64,000 nucleotides of DNA. Origin: Chenopodium formosanum (Eukaryota > Streptophyta > Magnoliopsida > Caryophyllales > Amaranthaceae). Made by a program: the position numbers and the translations under genes. This document shows, piece by piece, positions 41,330-55,400 of the stretch. Numbering within the stretch: the first letter of the stretch is position 1; every line of letters starts with the position of its first letter. Below the pieces are notes generated by a model. It saw only the letters and a program-made list of their open reading frames with translations, was not told the DNA's origin and ran no database searches. Location of the stretch: NCBI GenBank assembly GCA_024500155.1, contig CM044858.1, positions 24,353,795 through 24,417,794 of the forward strand. The letters are read 5' to 3'.

Positions 41330-44300
41330 TGTTTGACTTTCGTTTGACTCAATTAGCTTTGTTGAATGTGTTTGGCTTTCATTTGACTCAATTAGCATTG
41401 TGGAATGCAATTAACTTTCATTTGATTCAAAAACCTTTGTTTGAATGTATTTGACTTTCATTTGATTCTAAAAGCTTTGTTGAAAGTGTTTGACTTTTAT
41501 TTGACTCGGTTAGCTTTGTTGAATGCGTTTGACTTTCATTATATTCAAAAAGCTTTGTTTGAAAGTGTTTGACTTTCATTTGACTCAATTAGCTTTGTTG
41601 AATGTGTTTGACTTTCATTTGACTCAATTAGCATTGTGGAATGCAATTGACTTTCATTTGATTAAAAATGCTTTGTTTGAATGTATTATACTTTCATTTG
41701 ATTCTAAAAGCTTTGTTGAAAGTGTTTGACTTTCATTTGACTCAATTAGCTTTGTTGAATGCGTTAAACTTTTATTTTATTCAAAAACCTTTATTTGAAT
41801 GTGTTTGACTTTCAGCTGACTCAATTAGCTTTGATGAATGTGTTTCACTTTCATTTGACTCAATTAGCAATGTGGAATGCAATTGACTTTCATTTGATTC
41901 AAAAAGCTTTGTTTTAAATGTATTTTACTTTCATTTGATTCTAAAAGCTTTGTTGAAAGTGTTTGACTTTCATTTGACTCAATTAGCTTTGTTGAATGCG
42001 TTTGACTTTCATTTTATTTAAAAAGCTTTGTTTGAATGTGTTTGACTTTCAGTTGACTAATTAGCTTTGTTGAATTTGTTTGACTTTCATTTGACTCAAT
42101 TAGCTATGCGGAATGCAATTGACTCTCATTTGATTCAAAAAGCTTGGTTTGAATGTATTTGACTTTCATTTGATTTTAAAAGCTTTGTTGAAAGTGTTTG
42201 ACTTTTGTTTGACTCAATTAGCTATGTAGAATGCATTTGACTTTCATTTGATTCAAAAAGCTTTGTTTGAATGTGTTTGACTTTCGTTTGACTCAATTAG
42301 CTTTGTTAAATGTGTTTGGCTTTCATTTGACTCAATTAGCATTGTGGAATGCATATTAACTTTCATTTGATTCAAAAACCTTTGTTTGAATGTATTTGAC
42401 TTTCATTTGATTCTAAAAGCTTTGTTGAAACTGTTTGACTTTTATTTGACTCAATTAGCTTTGTTGAATGCGTTTGACTTTCATTTTATTCAAAAAGCTT
42501 TGTTTGAAAGTGTTTGACTTTCAGTTGACTCAATTAGCTTTGTTGAATGTGTTTGACTTTCATTTGACTCAATTAGCATTGTGGAATGCAACTGACTTTA
42601 ATTTGATTTAAAAAGATTTGTTTGAATGTATTTGACTTTTATTTGATTCTAAAAGCTTTGTTGAAAGTGTTTGACTTTCACTTGACTTAATAAGCTTTGT
42701 TGAATGCCTTTGACTTTCATTTGATTCAAAAAGCTTTGTTTGAATGTGTTTGTCTTTCATTTGACTCAATTAGCTTTGTTGAATGTGTTTGACTTTCATT
42801 TGACTCAATTAGCATTGTGGAATGCAATTGACTTTCATTTGATTCAAAAAGCTTTGTTTGAATGCATTTGACTTTCATTTGATTCTAAAAGCTTTGTTGA
42901 AAGTGTTTGACTTTCATTTGACTCAATTAGCTTTGTTGAATGCGTTTAACTTTTATTTTATTCAAAAACCTTTATTTGAATGTGTTTGACTTTCAGCTGA
43001 CTCAATTAGCTTTGTTGAATGTGTTTCACTTTCATTTGACTCAATTAGCAATGTGGAATGCAATTGACTTTCATTTGATTCAAAAAGCTTTGTTTTAAAT
43101 GTATTTGACTTTCATTTGATTCTAAAAGCTTTGTTGAAAGTGTTTGACTTTCATTTGACTCAATTAGCTTTGTTGAATACATTTGACTTTCATTTGATTC
43201 AAAAAGCTTTATTTGAATGTGTTTGACTTTCGTTTGACTCAATTAGCTTTGTTGAATGTGTTTCACTTTCATTTGCCTCAATTAACATTGTGGAATGTAA
43301 TTGACTTTCATCTGATTCAAAAATATTTGTTTGAATGTATTTGATTTTCATTTGATTCTAAAAGCTTTGCTGAAAGTGTTTGACTTTCAATTGACTCAAT
43401 TAGCTTTGTTGAATGCGTTTGACTTTCATTTTATTCAAAAAGCTTTGTTTGAATGTGTTTGACTTTCATTTTACTCAATTAGCTTTGTTGAAAGAGTTTG
43501 ACTTTCATTTAACTCAATTAGCTTTGTTGAATGCATTTGACTTTCATTTGATTCAAAAAGCTTTGTTTGAATGTTTTTTACTTTCATTTGACTTAATTAG
43601 CTTTGTTGAATGTGTTTGACTTTCTTTTGACTCACTTAGCATTGTGGAATGCAATTGACTTTTCATTTGATTTAAAAAGCTTTGTTTGAATGTATTTGAC
43701 TTTCATTTGATTCTAAAAGCTTTGTTGAAAGTGTTTGACATTCATTTGACTCAATTAGATTTGTTGAATGCGTTTCACTTTCATTTTATTCAAAAAGCTT
43801 TGTTTGAATGTGTTTCACTTTAAGTTAACAAAATTTGCTTTGTTGAATGTGTTTGACTTTCATTTGACTCAATTAGCATTGGGAAATACAATTGACTTTC
43901 ATTTGATTCAAAAAGCTTTGTCTGAATGTGTTTGACTTTCATTTGACTCAATTAGCTTTGTTGAAAGTGTTTGACTTTCATTTGACTCAATTAGCATTGT
44001 GGAATGCAATTGACTTTCATTTAGTTCTAAAAGCTTTGTTCGAATGGATTTGACTTTCATTTGAATCTAAAAGCTTGGTTGAAAGTGTTTGACTTTCATT
44101 TGACTCAATTAGCTTTGTTGAATGAATTTGACTTTCATTTGCTTCAAAAAGCTTTGTTTGAATGTGTTTGACTTTCGTTTGACTCAATTAGCTTTGTTGA
44201 ATGTGTTTCACTTTCATTTGACTCAATTAGCAATATGGAATGCAATTGACTTTCATTTGATTCAAAAAGCTTTGTTTTAAATGTATTTGACTTTCATTTG

Positions 44301-46775
44301 ATTCTAAAAGCTTTGTTGAAAGTGTTTGACTTTCATTTGACTCAATTAGCTTTGTTGAATGCTTTTGACTTTCATTTTATTCAAAAAGCTTTGTTTGAAT
44401 GTGTTTGACTTTCAGTTGATTCAATTAGCTTTGTTGAATGTGTTTGACTTTCATTTGACTCAATTAGCTATGCGGAATGCAATAGACTTTCATTTGATTC
44501 AAAAAGCTTGGTTTGAATGTATTTGACTTTCATTTGATTTTAAAAGCTTTGTTGAAAGTGTTTGACTTTCATTTGACTCAATTAGCTATGTTTAATGCAT
44601 TTGACTTTCATTTGATTCAAAAAGCTTTGTTAGAATGTGTTTGACTTTCGTTTTACTCAATTAGCTTTGTTGAATGTGTTTGGCTTTCATTTGACTCAAT
44701 TAGCATTGTGGAATGCAATTAACTTTCATTTGATTCAAAAACCTTTGTTTGAATGTATTTGACTTTCATTTGATTCTAAAAGCTTTGTTGAAAGTGTTTG
44801 ACTTTTATTTGACTCGGTTAGCTTTGTTGAATGCGTTTGACTTTCATTATATTCAAAAAGCTTTGTTTGAAAGTGTTTGACTTTCATTTGACTCAATTAG
44901 CTTTGTTGAATGTGTTTGACTTTCATTTGACTCAATTAGCATTGTGGAATGCAATTGACTTTCATTTGATTAAAAATGCTTTGTTTGAATGTATTATACT
45001 TTCATTTGATTCTAAAAGCTTTGTTGAAAGTGTTTGACTTTCATTTGACTCAATTAGCTTTGTTGAATGCGTTAAACTTTTATTTTATTCAAAAACCTTT
45101 ATTTGAATGTGTTTGACTTTCAGCTGACTCAATTAGCTTTGATGAATGTGTTTCACTTTCATTTGACTCAATTAGCAATGTGGAATGCAATTGACTTTCA
45201 TTTGATTCAAAAAGCTTTGTTTTAAATGTATTTTACTTTCATTTGATTCTAAAAGCTTTGTTGAAAGTGTTTGACTTTCATTTGACTCAATTAGCTTTGT
45301 TGAATGCGTTTGACTTTCATTTTATTTAAAAAGCTTTGTTTGAATGTGTTTGACTTTCAGTTGACTAATTAGCTTTGTTGAATTTGTTTGACTTTCATTT
45401 GACTCAATTAGCTATGCGGAATGCAATTGACTCTCATTTGATTCAAAAAGCTTGGTTTGAATGTATTTGACTTTCATTTGATTTTAAAAGCTTTGTTGAA
45501 AGTGTTTGACTTTTGTTTGACTCAATTAGCTATGTAGAATGCATTTGACTTTCATTTGATTCAAAAAGCTTTGTTTGAATGTGTTTGACTTTCGTTTGAC
45601 TAAATTAGCTTTGTTGAATGTGTTTGGCTTTCATTTGACTCAATTAGCATTGTGGAATGCATATTAACTTTCATTTGATTCAAAAACCTTTGTTTGAATG
45701 TATTTGACTTTCATTTGATTCTAAAAGCTTTGTTGAAACTGTTTGACTTTTATTTGACTCAATTAGCTTTGTTGAATGCGTTTGACTTTCATTTTTTTCA
45801 AAAAGCTTTGTTTGAAAGTGTTTGACTTTCAGTTGACTCAATTAGCTTTGTTGAATGTGTTTGACTTTCATTTGACTCAATTAGCATTGTGGAATGCAAC
45901 TGACTTTAATTTGATTTAAAAAGATTTGTTTGAATGTATTTGACTTTTATTTGATTCTAAAAGCTTTGTTGAAAGTGTTTGACTTTCACTTGACTTAATA
46001 AGCTTTGTTGAATGCCTTTGACTTTCATTTGATTCAAAAAGCTTTGTTTGAATGTGTTTGTCTTTCATTTGACTCAATTAGCTTTGTTGAATGTGTTTGA
46101 CTTTCATTTGACTCAATTAGCATTGTGGAATGCAATTGACTTTCATTTGATTCAAAAAGCTTTGTTTGAATGCATTTGACTTTCATTTGATTCTAAAAGC
46201 TTTGTTGAAAGTGTTTGACTTTCATTTGACTCAATTAGCTTTGTTGAATGCGTTTAACTTTTATTTTATTCAAAAACCTTTATTTGAATGTGTTTGACTT
46301 TCAGCTGACTCAATTAGCTTTGTTGAATGTGTTTCACTTTCATTTGACTCAATTAGCAATGTGGAATGCAATTGACTTTCATTTGATTCAAAAAGCTTTG
46401 TTTTAAATGTATTTGACTTTCATTTGATTCTAAAAGCTTTGTTGAAAGTGTTTGACTTTCATTTGACTCAATTAGCTTTGTTGAATACATTTGACTTTCA
46501 TTTGATTCAAAAAGCTTTATTTGAATGTGTTTGACTTTCGTTTGACTCAATTAGCTTTGTTGAATGTGTTTCACTTTCATTTGCCTCAATTAACATTGTG
46601 GAATGTAATTGACTTTCATCTGATTCAAAAATATTTGTTTGAATGTATTTGACTTTCATTTGATTCTAAAAGCTTTGCTGAAAGTGTTTGACTTTCAATT
46701 GACTCAATTAGCTTTGTTGAATGCGTTTGACTTTCATTTTATTCAAAAAGCTTTGTTTGAATGTGTTTGACTTTC
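41330..46775. repeat. Large satellite duplication, 3308-bp offset
   Basis: About 41330-43470 recurs as about 44640-46775 with almost the same variant monomers (for example 41523 with 44831 and 43045 with 46353). Within it, GCGTTAAAC marks units at 40817 and 41761, 944 bp apart, which is four 236-bp units. Confidence 0.85.
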
Positions 46776-49700
46776 ATTTGGATCAATTACCTTTTAGAAA
46801 GTGTTTGACTTTCATTTGACTCAATTAGCTTTGTTGAATGCATTTGACTTTCATTTGATTCAAAAAGCTTTGTTTGAATGTGTTTGACTTTCATTTCACT
46901 CAATTAGCTTTATTAAATGTGTTTGACTTTCATTTGACTCAATTAGCAATGTGGAATGCAATTGACTTTCATTTGATTCAAAAAGCTTTATTTGAATGTA
47001 TTTGACTTTCATTTGATTCTTAAAGCTTTGTTGAAAGTGTTTGACTTTCATTTGACTCAATTAGCTTTGTTGAATGAATTTGACTTTCATTTGATTCAAA
47101 AAGCTTTGTTTGGATGTGTTTGACTTTCATTTGACTCAATTAGCTTTGTTGAAAGTGTTTGAATTTAATTTTGACTAAATTAGCATTGTTGAATGTATTT
47201 TACTTTCATTTGATTCAAAAAGCTTTGTTTGAATGTGTTTGACTTTCATTTAACTCAATTAGCTTTGTTTGAAAGTTTTTGACTTTCATTTGACTCAATA
47301 AGCTTTGTTGAATGCATTTGACTTTCATTTGATTCAAAAAGCTTTGTTTGAATGTGTTTGACTTTCATTTAACTCAATTAGCTTTGTTGAATGTGTTTGA
47401 CTTTCATTTGACTCAATTAGCACTGTGGAAAGCATTTGATTTTTATTTGATTCAAAAAGCTTTGTTTGAATGTATTTGACTTTCATTTGATTCTAAAAGC
47501 TTTGTTGAAAGTGTTTGACTTTCATTTGACTCAATTAGCTTAGTTGAATGCATTTGACTTTCATTTGATTCAAAAAGCTTTATTTGAATGTGTTTAATTT
47601 TCAGCTGACTCACTTAGCTTTGTTGAATGTGTTTAACTTTCATTTGAGTCAATTAGCTTTGTTGAATGCATTTGACTTTCATTTGATTCAAAAAGCTTTG
47701 TTTCAATTTGTTTGACTTTCATTTGACTCAATTAGCTTTGTTGAAAGAGTTTGACTTTCATTTGACTGAATTAGCTTTGTTGAATGCATTTGACTTTCAT
47801 TTGATTCAAAAAGCTTTGTTTGAATGTGTTTGTCTTTCATTTGACTCAATTAGCTTTGTTGAATGTGTTTGACTTTCATTTGACTCAATTAGCATTGTGG
47901 AATGCAATTGACTTTCATTTGATTCAAAAAGCTTGGTTTGAATGTATTTGACTTTCATTTGATTCTTAAAGCTTTGTTGAAAGTGTTTGACTTTCATTTG
48001 ACTCAATTAGCTTAGTTGAATGCATTTTACTTTCATTTGATTGAAAAAACTTTGTTTGAATGTGTTTGACTTTCGTTTGACTCAATTAGCTTTGTTGATT
48101 GTGTTTGACTTTCATTTGATACAATTAGCATTGTGGAAAGCAATTGACTTTCATTTGATTCAAAAAGCTTTGTTTGAATGTATTTGACTTTCATTTGATT
48201 CTAAAAGCTTTGTTGAAAGATTTTGACTTTCATTTGACTCAATTAGCTTAGTTGAATGCATTTGACTTTCATTTGATTCAAAAAGCTTTATTTGAATGTG
48301 TTTGACATTCATTAGACCTAATAAGCTTTGATGAATGTTTTTGACTTTCATTTGACTCAATTAGCATTGTGAAATGCAATTGACTTTCATTTGATACAAA
48401 AAACTTTGTTTGAATGTATTTGACTTTCATTTGATTCTAAAAGCTTTGTTGAAAGTGTTTGACTTTCATTTGACCCATTAAGCTTTGTTGAATGCATTTG
48501 ACTTTCATTTATTTCAAAAAGCTTTTTTTGAATGTGTTTGACTTACATTTAACTCAATTAGCTTTGTTGAAAGTGTTTGAATTTCTTTTTGACTCAATTA
48601 GCTTTGTTGAATGCATTTGACTTTCATTTGATTCAAAAAGCTTTGTTTGAATGTGTTTAAGTTTCATTTGACTCAATTAGCTTTGTTGAATGTGTTTGAC
48701 TTTCATTTGATTCAATTAGCACTGTGGAATGCAATTGACTTTCATTTAATTCAAAAAGCTTTGTTTGTATTTATTTGACTTTCATTTGATTCTAAAAGCT
48801 TTGTTGAAAGTGTTTGACTTTCATTTGACCCATTAAGCTTTGTTGAATGCATTTGACTTTCATTTATTTCAAAAAGCTTTGTTTGAATGTGTTTAACTTT
48901 CATTTGACTCAATTAGCTTTGTTGAATTTATTTGACTTTCACTTGACTCTATTTGCATTTTGGAATGCAATTGAATTTCATTTGATTCAAAAAGCTTTAT
49001 TTGAATGTATTTGACTTTCATTTGATTCTAAAAGCTTTGTTGAAAGTGTTTGACTTTCATTTGACTCAATTAGATTTGTTGAATGCGTTTGACTTTCATT
49101 TTATTCAAAAAGCTTTCTTTGAATGTGTTTGACTTTAAGTTGACTAAAGTAATCTTGTTGAATGTGTTTGACTTTCATTTGACTCAATTAGCATTGGGAA
49201 ATGCAATTGACTTTCATTGGATTCAAAAAGCTTTGTTTGAATGTGTTTGACTTTCATTTGACTCAATTAGGTTTGTTAAGTGTTTGATTTTCATTTGACT
49301 CAATTAGCATTGTGGAATGCAATTGACTTTAATTTAGTTCAAAAAGCTTTGTTTGAATGTGTTTGCCTTTAATTTGGCTCAATTAGCTTAGTTGAATGGG
49401 TTTGACTTTCATTTGACTCAATTAGCATTGTGGAATGCATGGAACTTTCATTTAATTCAAAAAGCTTTGTTTGAATGTATTTGACTTTCATTTGATTCTA
49501 AAAGCTTTGTTGAAAGTGTTTGACTTTCATTCGACTTAATTAGCTTAGTTGAATGCATTTGACTTTCATTTGATTCGAAAAGCTTTGTTTGAATGTGTTT
49601 AAGTTTCGTTTGACTCAATTAGCTTTGTTGATTGTGTTTGACTTTCATTTGACTCAATTAACATTGTGGAATGTAATTGATTTTCATTTGACTCAATTAG

Positions 49701-52489
49701 CATTGTGAAAAGCAATTGACTTTAATTTGATTCAAAAAGCTTTGTTTGAATGTATTTGACTTTTATTTGATTCTAAAAGCTTCTTGAAAGTGTTTGACTT
49801 TCATTTGACTCATTAAGCTTTGTTGAATGCATTTGACTTTCATTTGATTCAAAAAGCTTTGTTTGAATGTGTTTAACTTTCATTTGACTCAATTAGCTTT
49901 GTTGAATTTTTTTGACTTTCATTTGACTCTATTAGCATTGTCGAATGCAATTGACTTTCATTTGATTCAAAAAGCTTTGTTTGAATGTATTTGACTTTCA
50001 TTTGATTCTAAAAGCTTTGTTGAAAGTGTTTGACTTTCATTTGACTCAATTAGAATTGTTGAATGCGTTTGACTTTCATTTTATTCAAAAAGCTTTGTTT
50101 GAATGTGTTTGACTTTCATTTTACTCAATTAGCTTCGTTGAATGTGTTTGACTTTCATTTGACTCAATTAGCATTGTGAATGCAATTGACTTTCATTTGA
50201 TTCAAAAAGCTTTGTTTGAATGTATTTGACTTTCATTTGATTCTAAAAGCTTTGTGTAAAGTGTTTGACTTTCATTCGACTTAATTAGCTTCGTTGAATG
50301 CCTTTGACTTACATTTGATTCAAAAAGCTTTGTTTGAATGTGTTTGAGTTTCGTTTGACTCAATTAGCTTTGTTGATTGTGTTTGACTTTCATTTGACTC
50401 AATTAGCATTGTGGAATGCAATTGATTTTCATTTGACTCAATTAGCATTGTGAAAAGCAATTGACTTTCATTTGATTCAAAAAGCTTTGTTTGAATGTAT
50501 TTGACTTTCATTTGATTCTAAAAGCTTTTTGAAAGTGTTTGACTTTCATTTGACTCATTAAGCTTTGTTGAATGCATTTGACTTTCATTTGATTCAAAAA
50601 GCTTTGTTTGAATGTGTTTAAGTTTCATTTGACTCAATTAGCTTTGTTGAATGTGTTTGACTTTCATTTGACTCAATTAGCACTGTGGAATGCAATCGAC
50701 TTTCATTTAATTCAAAAAGCTTTGTTTGTATTTATTTGACTTTCATTTGATTCTAAAAGCTTTGTGGAAAGTGTTTGACTTTCATTTGACTCAATTAGAA
50801 TTGTTGAATGCGTTTGACTTTCATTTTATTCAAAAAGCTTTGTTTGAATGTGTTTGACTTTCATTTTACTCAATTAGCTTTGTTGAATGTGTTTGACTTT
50901 CATTCGACTCAATTAGCATTGTGAATGCAATTGACTTTCATTTGATTCAAATAGCTTTGTTTGAATGTATTTGACTTTCATTTGACTCAATTAGCTTTGT
51001 TGAATGCAATTGATTTTCATTTACTCAATTAGCATTGTGAAAAGCAATTGACTTCCATTTGATTCAAAAAGCTTTGTTTGAATGTATTTGACTTTCATTT
51101 GATTTTAAAAGCTTTTTGAAAGTGTTTGACTTTCATTTGACCCATTAAGCTTTGTTGAATGCATTTGACTTTCACTTATTTCAAAAAGCTTTGTTTGAAT
51201 GTGTTTAACTTTCATTTGACTCAATTAGCTTTGTTGAATTTGTTTGACTTTCATTTGACTCTATTAGCATTTTGGAATGCAATTGACTTTCATTTGATTC
51301 AAAAAGCTTTGTTTGAATGTATTTGACTTTCATTTGATTCTAAAAGCTTTGTTGAAAGTGTTTGACTTTCATTTGACTCAATTAGATTTGTTGAATGCGT
51401 TTGACTTTCATTTTATTCAAAAAGCTTTCTTTGAATGTGTTTGACTTTAAGTTGACTAAATTAGCTTTGTTGAATGTGTTTGACTTTCATTTGACTCAAT
51501 TAGCATTGGGAAATGCAATTGACTTTCATTGGACTCAAAAAGCTTTGTTTGAATGTGTTTGACTTTCATTTGACTCAATTAGGTTTGTTGAAAGTGTTTG
51601 ACTTTCATTTGACTCAATTAGCATTGTGGAATGCAATTGACTTTCATTTAGTTCAAAAAGCTTTGTTTGACTGTGTTTGCCTTTCATTTGGCTCAATTAG
51701 CTTAGTTGAATGGGTTTGACTTTCATTTGACTCAATTAGCATTGTGGAATGCAATGAACTTTCATTTAATTCAAAAAGCTTTGTTTGAATGTATTTGACT
51801 TTCATTTGATTCTAAAAGCTTTGTTGAAAGTGTTTGACTTTCATTCGACTTAATTAGCTTAGTTGAATGCATTTGACTTTCATTTGATTCGAAAAGCTTT
51901 GTTTGAATGTGTTTGAGTTTCGTTTGACTCAATTAGCTTTGTTGATTGTGTTTGACTTTCATTTGACTCAATTAGCATTGTGGAATGCAATTGATTTTCA
52001 TTTGACTCAATTAGCATTGTGAAAAGCAATTGACTTTCATTTGATTCAAAAAGCTTTGTTTTAATGTATTTGACTTTCATTTGATTCTAAAAGCTTCTTA
52101 AAAGTGTTTGACTTTCATTTGACTCATTAAATTTTGTTGAATGCATTTGACTTTCATTTGATTCAAAAAGCTTTGTTTGAATGTGTTTAACTTTCATTTG
52201 ACTCAATTAGCTTTGTTGAATTTGTTTGACTTTCATTTGACTCTATTAGCATTGTGGAATGCAATTGACTTTCATTTGATTCAAAAAGCTTTGTTTGAAT
52301 GTATTTGACTTTCATTTGATTCTAAAAGCTTTGTTGAAAGTGTTTGACTTTCATTTGACTCAATTAGATTTGTTGAATGTGTTTGACTTTCATTTTATTC
52401 AAAAAGCTTTGTTTGAATGTGTTTGACTTTAAGTTGACTAAATTAGCTTTGTTGAATGTGTTTGACTTTCATTTGACTCAATTAGCATT

Positions 52490-55400
52490 GGGAAATGCAA
52501 TTGACTTTCATTTGATTCAAAAAGCTTTGTTTGAATGTATTTGACTTTCATTTGATTCTAAAAGCTTTGTTGAAAGTGTTTGACTTTCATTTGACTCAAT
52601 TAGATTTGTTGAATGCGTTTGACTTTCATTTTATTCAAGAAGCTTTGTTTGAATGTGTTTGACTTTAAGTTGACTAAATTAGCTTTGTTTAATGTGTTTG
52701 ACTTTCATTGACTCAATTAGCATTGAGAAATGCAATTGACTTTCGTTGGATTCAAAAAGCTTTGTTTGAATGTGTTTGACTTTCATTTGACTCAATTAGC
52801 TTTGTTGAAAGTGTTTGACTTTCATTTGACTCAATTAGCATTGTGGAATGCAATTGACTTTCATTTGATTCAAAAAGCTTTGTTTGAATGTGTTTGACTT
52901 TCATTTGGCTCAATTAGCTTAGTTGAATGGGTTTGACTTTCATTTGACTCAATTAGCATTGTGGAATGCAATGAACTTTCATTTGATTCAAAAAGCTTTG
53001 TTTGAATCTATTTGACTTTCATTTGATTCTAAAAGCTTTGTTGAAAGTGTTTGACTTTCATTCGACTTAATTAGCTTAGTTGAATGCATTTGACTTTCAT
53101 TTGATTCAAAAAGCTTGATTTGAATGTGTTTGAGTTTCGTTTGACTCAATTAGCTTTGTTGCTTGTGTTTGACTTTCATTTGACTCAATTAGCATTGTGG
53201 AATGCAATTGACTTTCATTTGACTCAATTAGCATTGTGAAAAGCAATTGACTTTCATTTGATTCAAAAAGCTTTGTTTGAATGTATTTGACTTTCATTTG
53301 ATTCTAAAAGCTTTGTTGAAAGTGTTTGACTTTCATTCGACTTAATTAGCTTAGTTGAATGCATTTGACTTTCATTTGATTCAAAAAGCTTTGTTTGAAT
53401 GTGTTTGAGTTTCGTTTGACTCAATTAGATTTGTTGCTTGTGTTTGACTTTCATTTGACTCAATTAGCATTGTGGAATGCAATTGACTTTCATTTGACTC
53501 AATTAACATTGTGAAAAGCAATTGACTTTCATTTGATTCAAAAAGCTTTGTTTTAATGTATTTGACTTTCATTTGATTCTAAAAGCTTTGTTGAAAGTGT
53601 TTGACTTTCATTTGACTCATTAAGCATTGTTGAATGCATTTGACTTTCCTTTATTTCAAAAAGCTTTGTTTGAATGTGTTTAACTTTCATTTGACTCAAT
53701 TAGCTTTGTTGAATTTATTTGACTTTCATTTGACTCTATTAGCATTGTGGAATGCAATTGACTTTCATTTGATTCAAAAAGCTTTGTTTGAATGTATTTG
53801 ACTTTCATTTGATTCTAAAAGCTTTGTTGAAAGTGTTTGACTTTCATTTGACTCAATTAGATTTGTTGAATGCGTTTGACTTTCATTTTATTCAAAAAGC
53901 TTTGTTTGAATGTGTTTGACTTTAAGTTGACTAAATTAGCTTTGTTGAATGTGTTTGACTTTCATTTGACTCAATTAGCATTGGGAAATGCAATTGACTT
54001 TCATTTGATTCAAAAAGCTTTGTTTGAATGTATTTGACTTTCATTTGATTCTAAAAGCTTTGTTGAAAGTGTTTGACTTTCATTTGACTCAATTAGATTT
54101 GTTGAATGCGTTTGACTTTCATTTTATTCAAGAAGCTTTGTTTGAATGTGTTTGACTTTAAGTTGACTAAATTAGCTTTGTTTAATGTGTTTGACTTTCA
54201 TTGACTCAATTAGCATTGAGAAATGCAATTGACTTTCGTTGGATTCAAAAAGCTTTGTTTGAATGTGTTTGACTTTCATTTGACTCAATTAGCTTTGTTG
54301 AAAGTGTTTGACTTTCATTTGACTCAATTAGCATTGTGGAATGCAATTGACTTTCATTTGATTCAAAAAGCTTTGTTTGAATGTGTTTGACTTTCATTTG
54401 GCTCAATTAGCTTAGTTGAATGGGTTTGACTTTCATTTGACTCAATTAGCATTGTGGAATGCAATGAACTTTCATTTGATTCAAAAAGCTTTGTTTGAAT
54501 CTATTTGACTTTCATTTGATTCTAAAAGCTTTGTTGAAAGTGTTTGACTTTCATTCGACTTAATTAGCTTAGTTGAATGCATTTGACTTTCATTTGATTC
54601 AAAAAGCTTGATTTGAATGTGTTTGAGTTTCGTTTGACTCAATTAGCTTTGTTGCTTGTGTTTGACTTTCATTTGACTCAATTAGCATTGTCGAATGCAA
54701 TTGACTTTCATTTGATTCAAAAAGCTTTGTTTGAATGTATTTGACTTTCATTTGATTCAAAAAGCTTTATTTGAATGTGTTTGAGTTTCGTTTGACTCAA
54801 TTAGCTTTGTTGCTTGTGTTTGACTTTCATTTGACTCAATTAGCATTGTGGAATGCAATTGACTTTCATTTGACTCAATTAGCATTGTGAAAAGCAATTG
54901 ACTTTCATTTGATTCAAAAAGCTTTGTTTGAATGTATTTGACTTTCATTTGATTCTAAAAGCTTTGTTGAAAGTGTTTGACTTTCATTTGACTCATTAAG
55001 CATTGTTGAATGCATTTGACTTTCATTTATTTCAAAAAGCTTTGTTTGAATGTGTTTAACTTTCATTTGACTCAATTAGCTTTGTTGAATTTGTTTGACT
55101 TTCATTTGACTCTATTAGCATTGTGGAATGCAATTGACTTTCATTTGATTCAAAAAGCTTTGTTTGAATGTATTTGACTTTCATTTGATTCTAAAAGCTT
55201 TGTTGAAAGTGTTTGACTTTCATTTGACTCAATTAGATTTGTTGAATGCGTTTGACTTTCATTTTATTCAAAAAGCTTTGTTTGAATGTGTTTGACTTTA
55301 AGTTGACTAAATTAGCTTTGTTGAATGTGTTTGACTTTCATTTGACTCAATTAGCATTGGGAAATGCAATTGACTTTCATTGGATTCAAATAGCTTTGTT

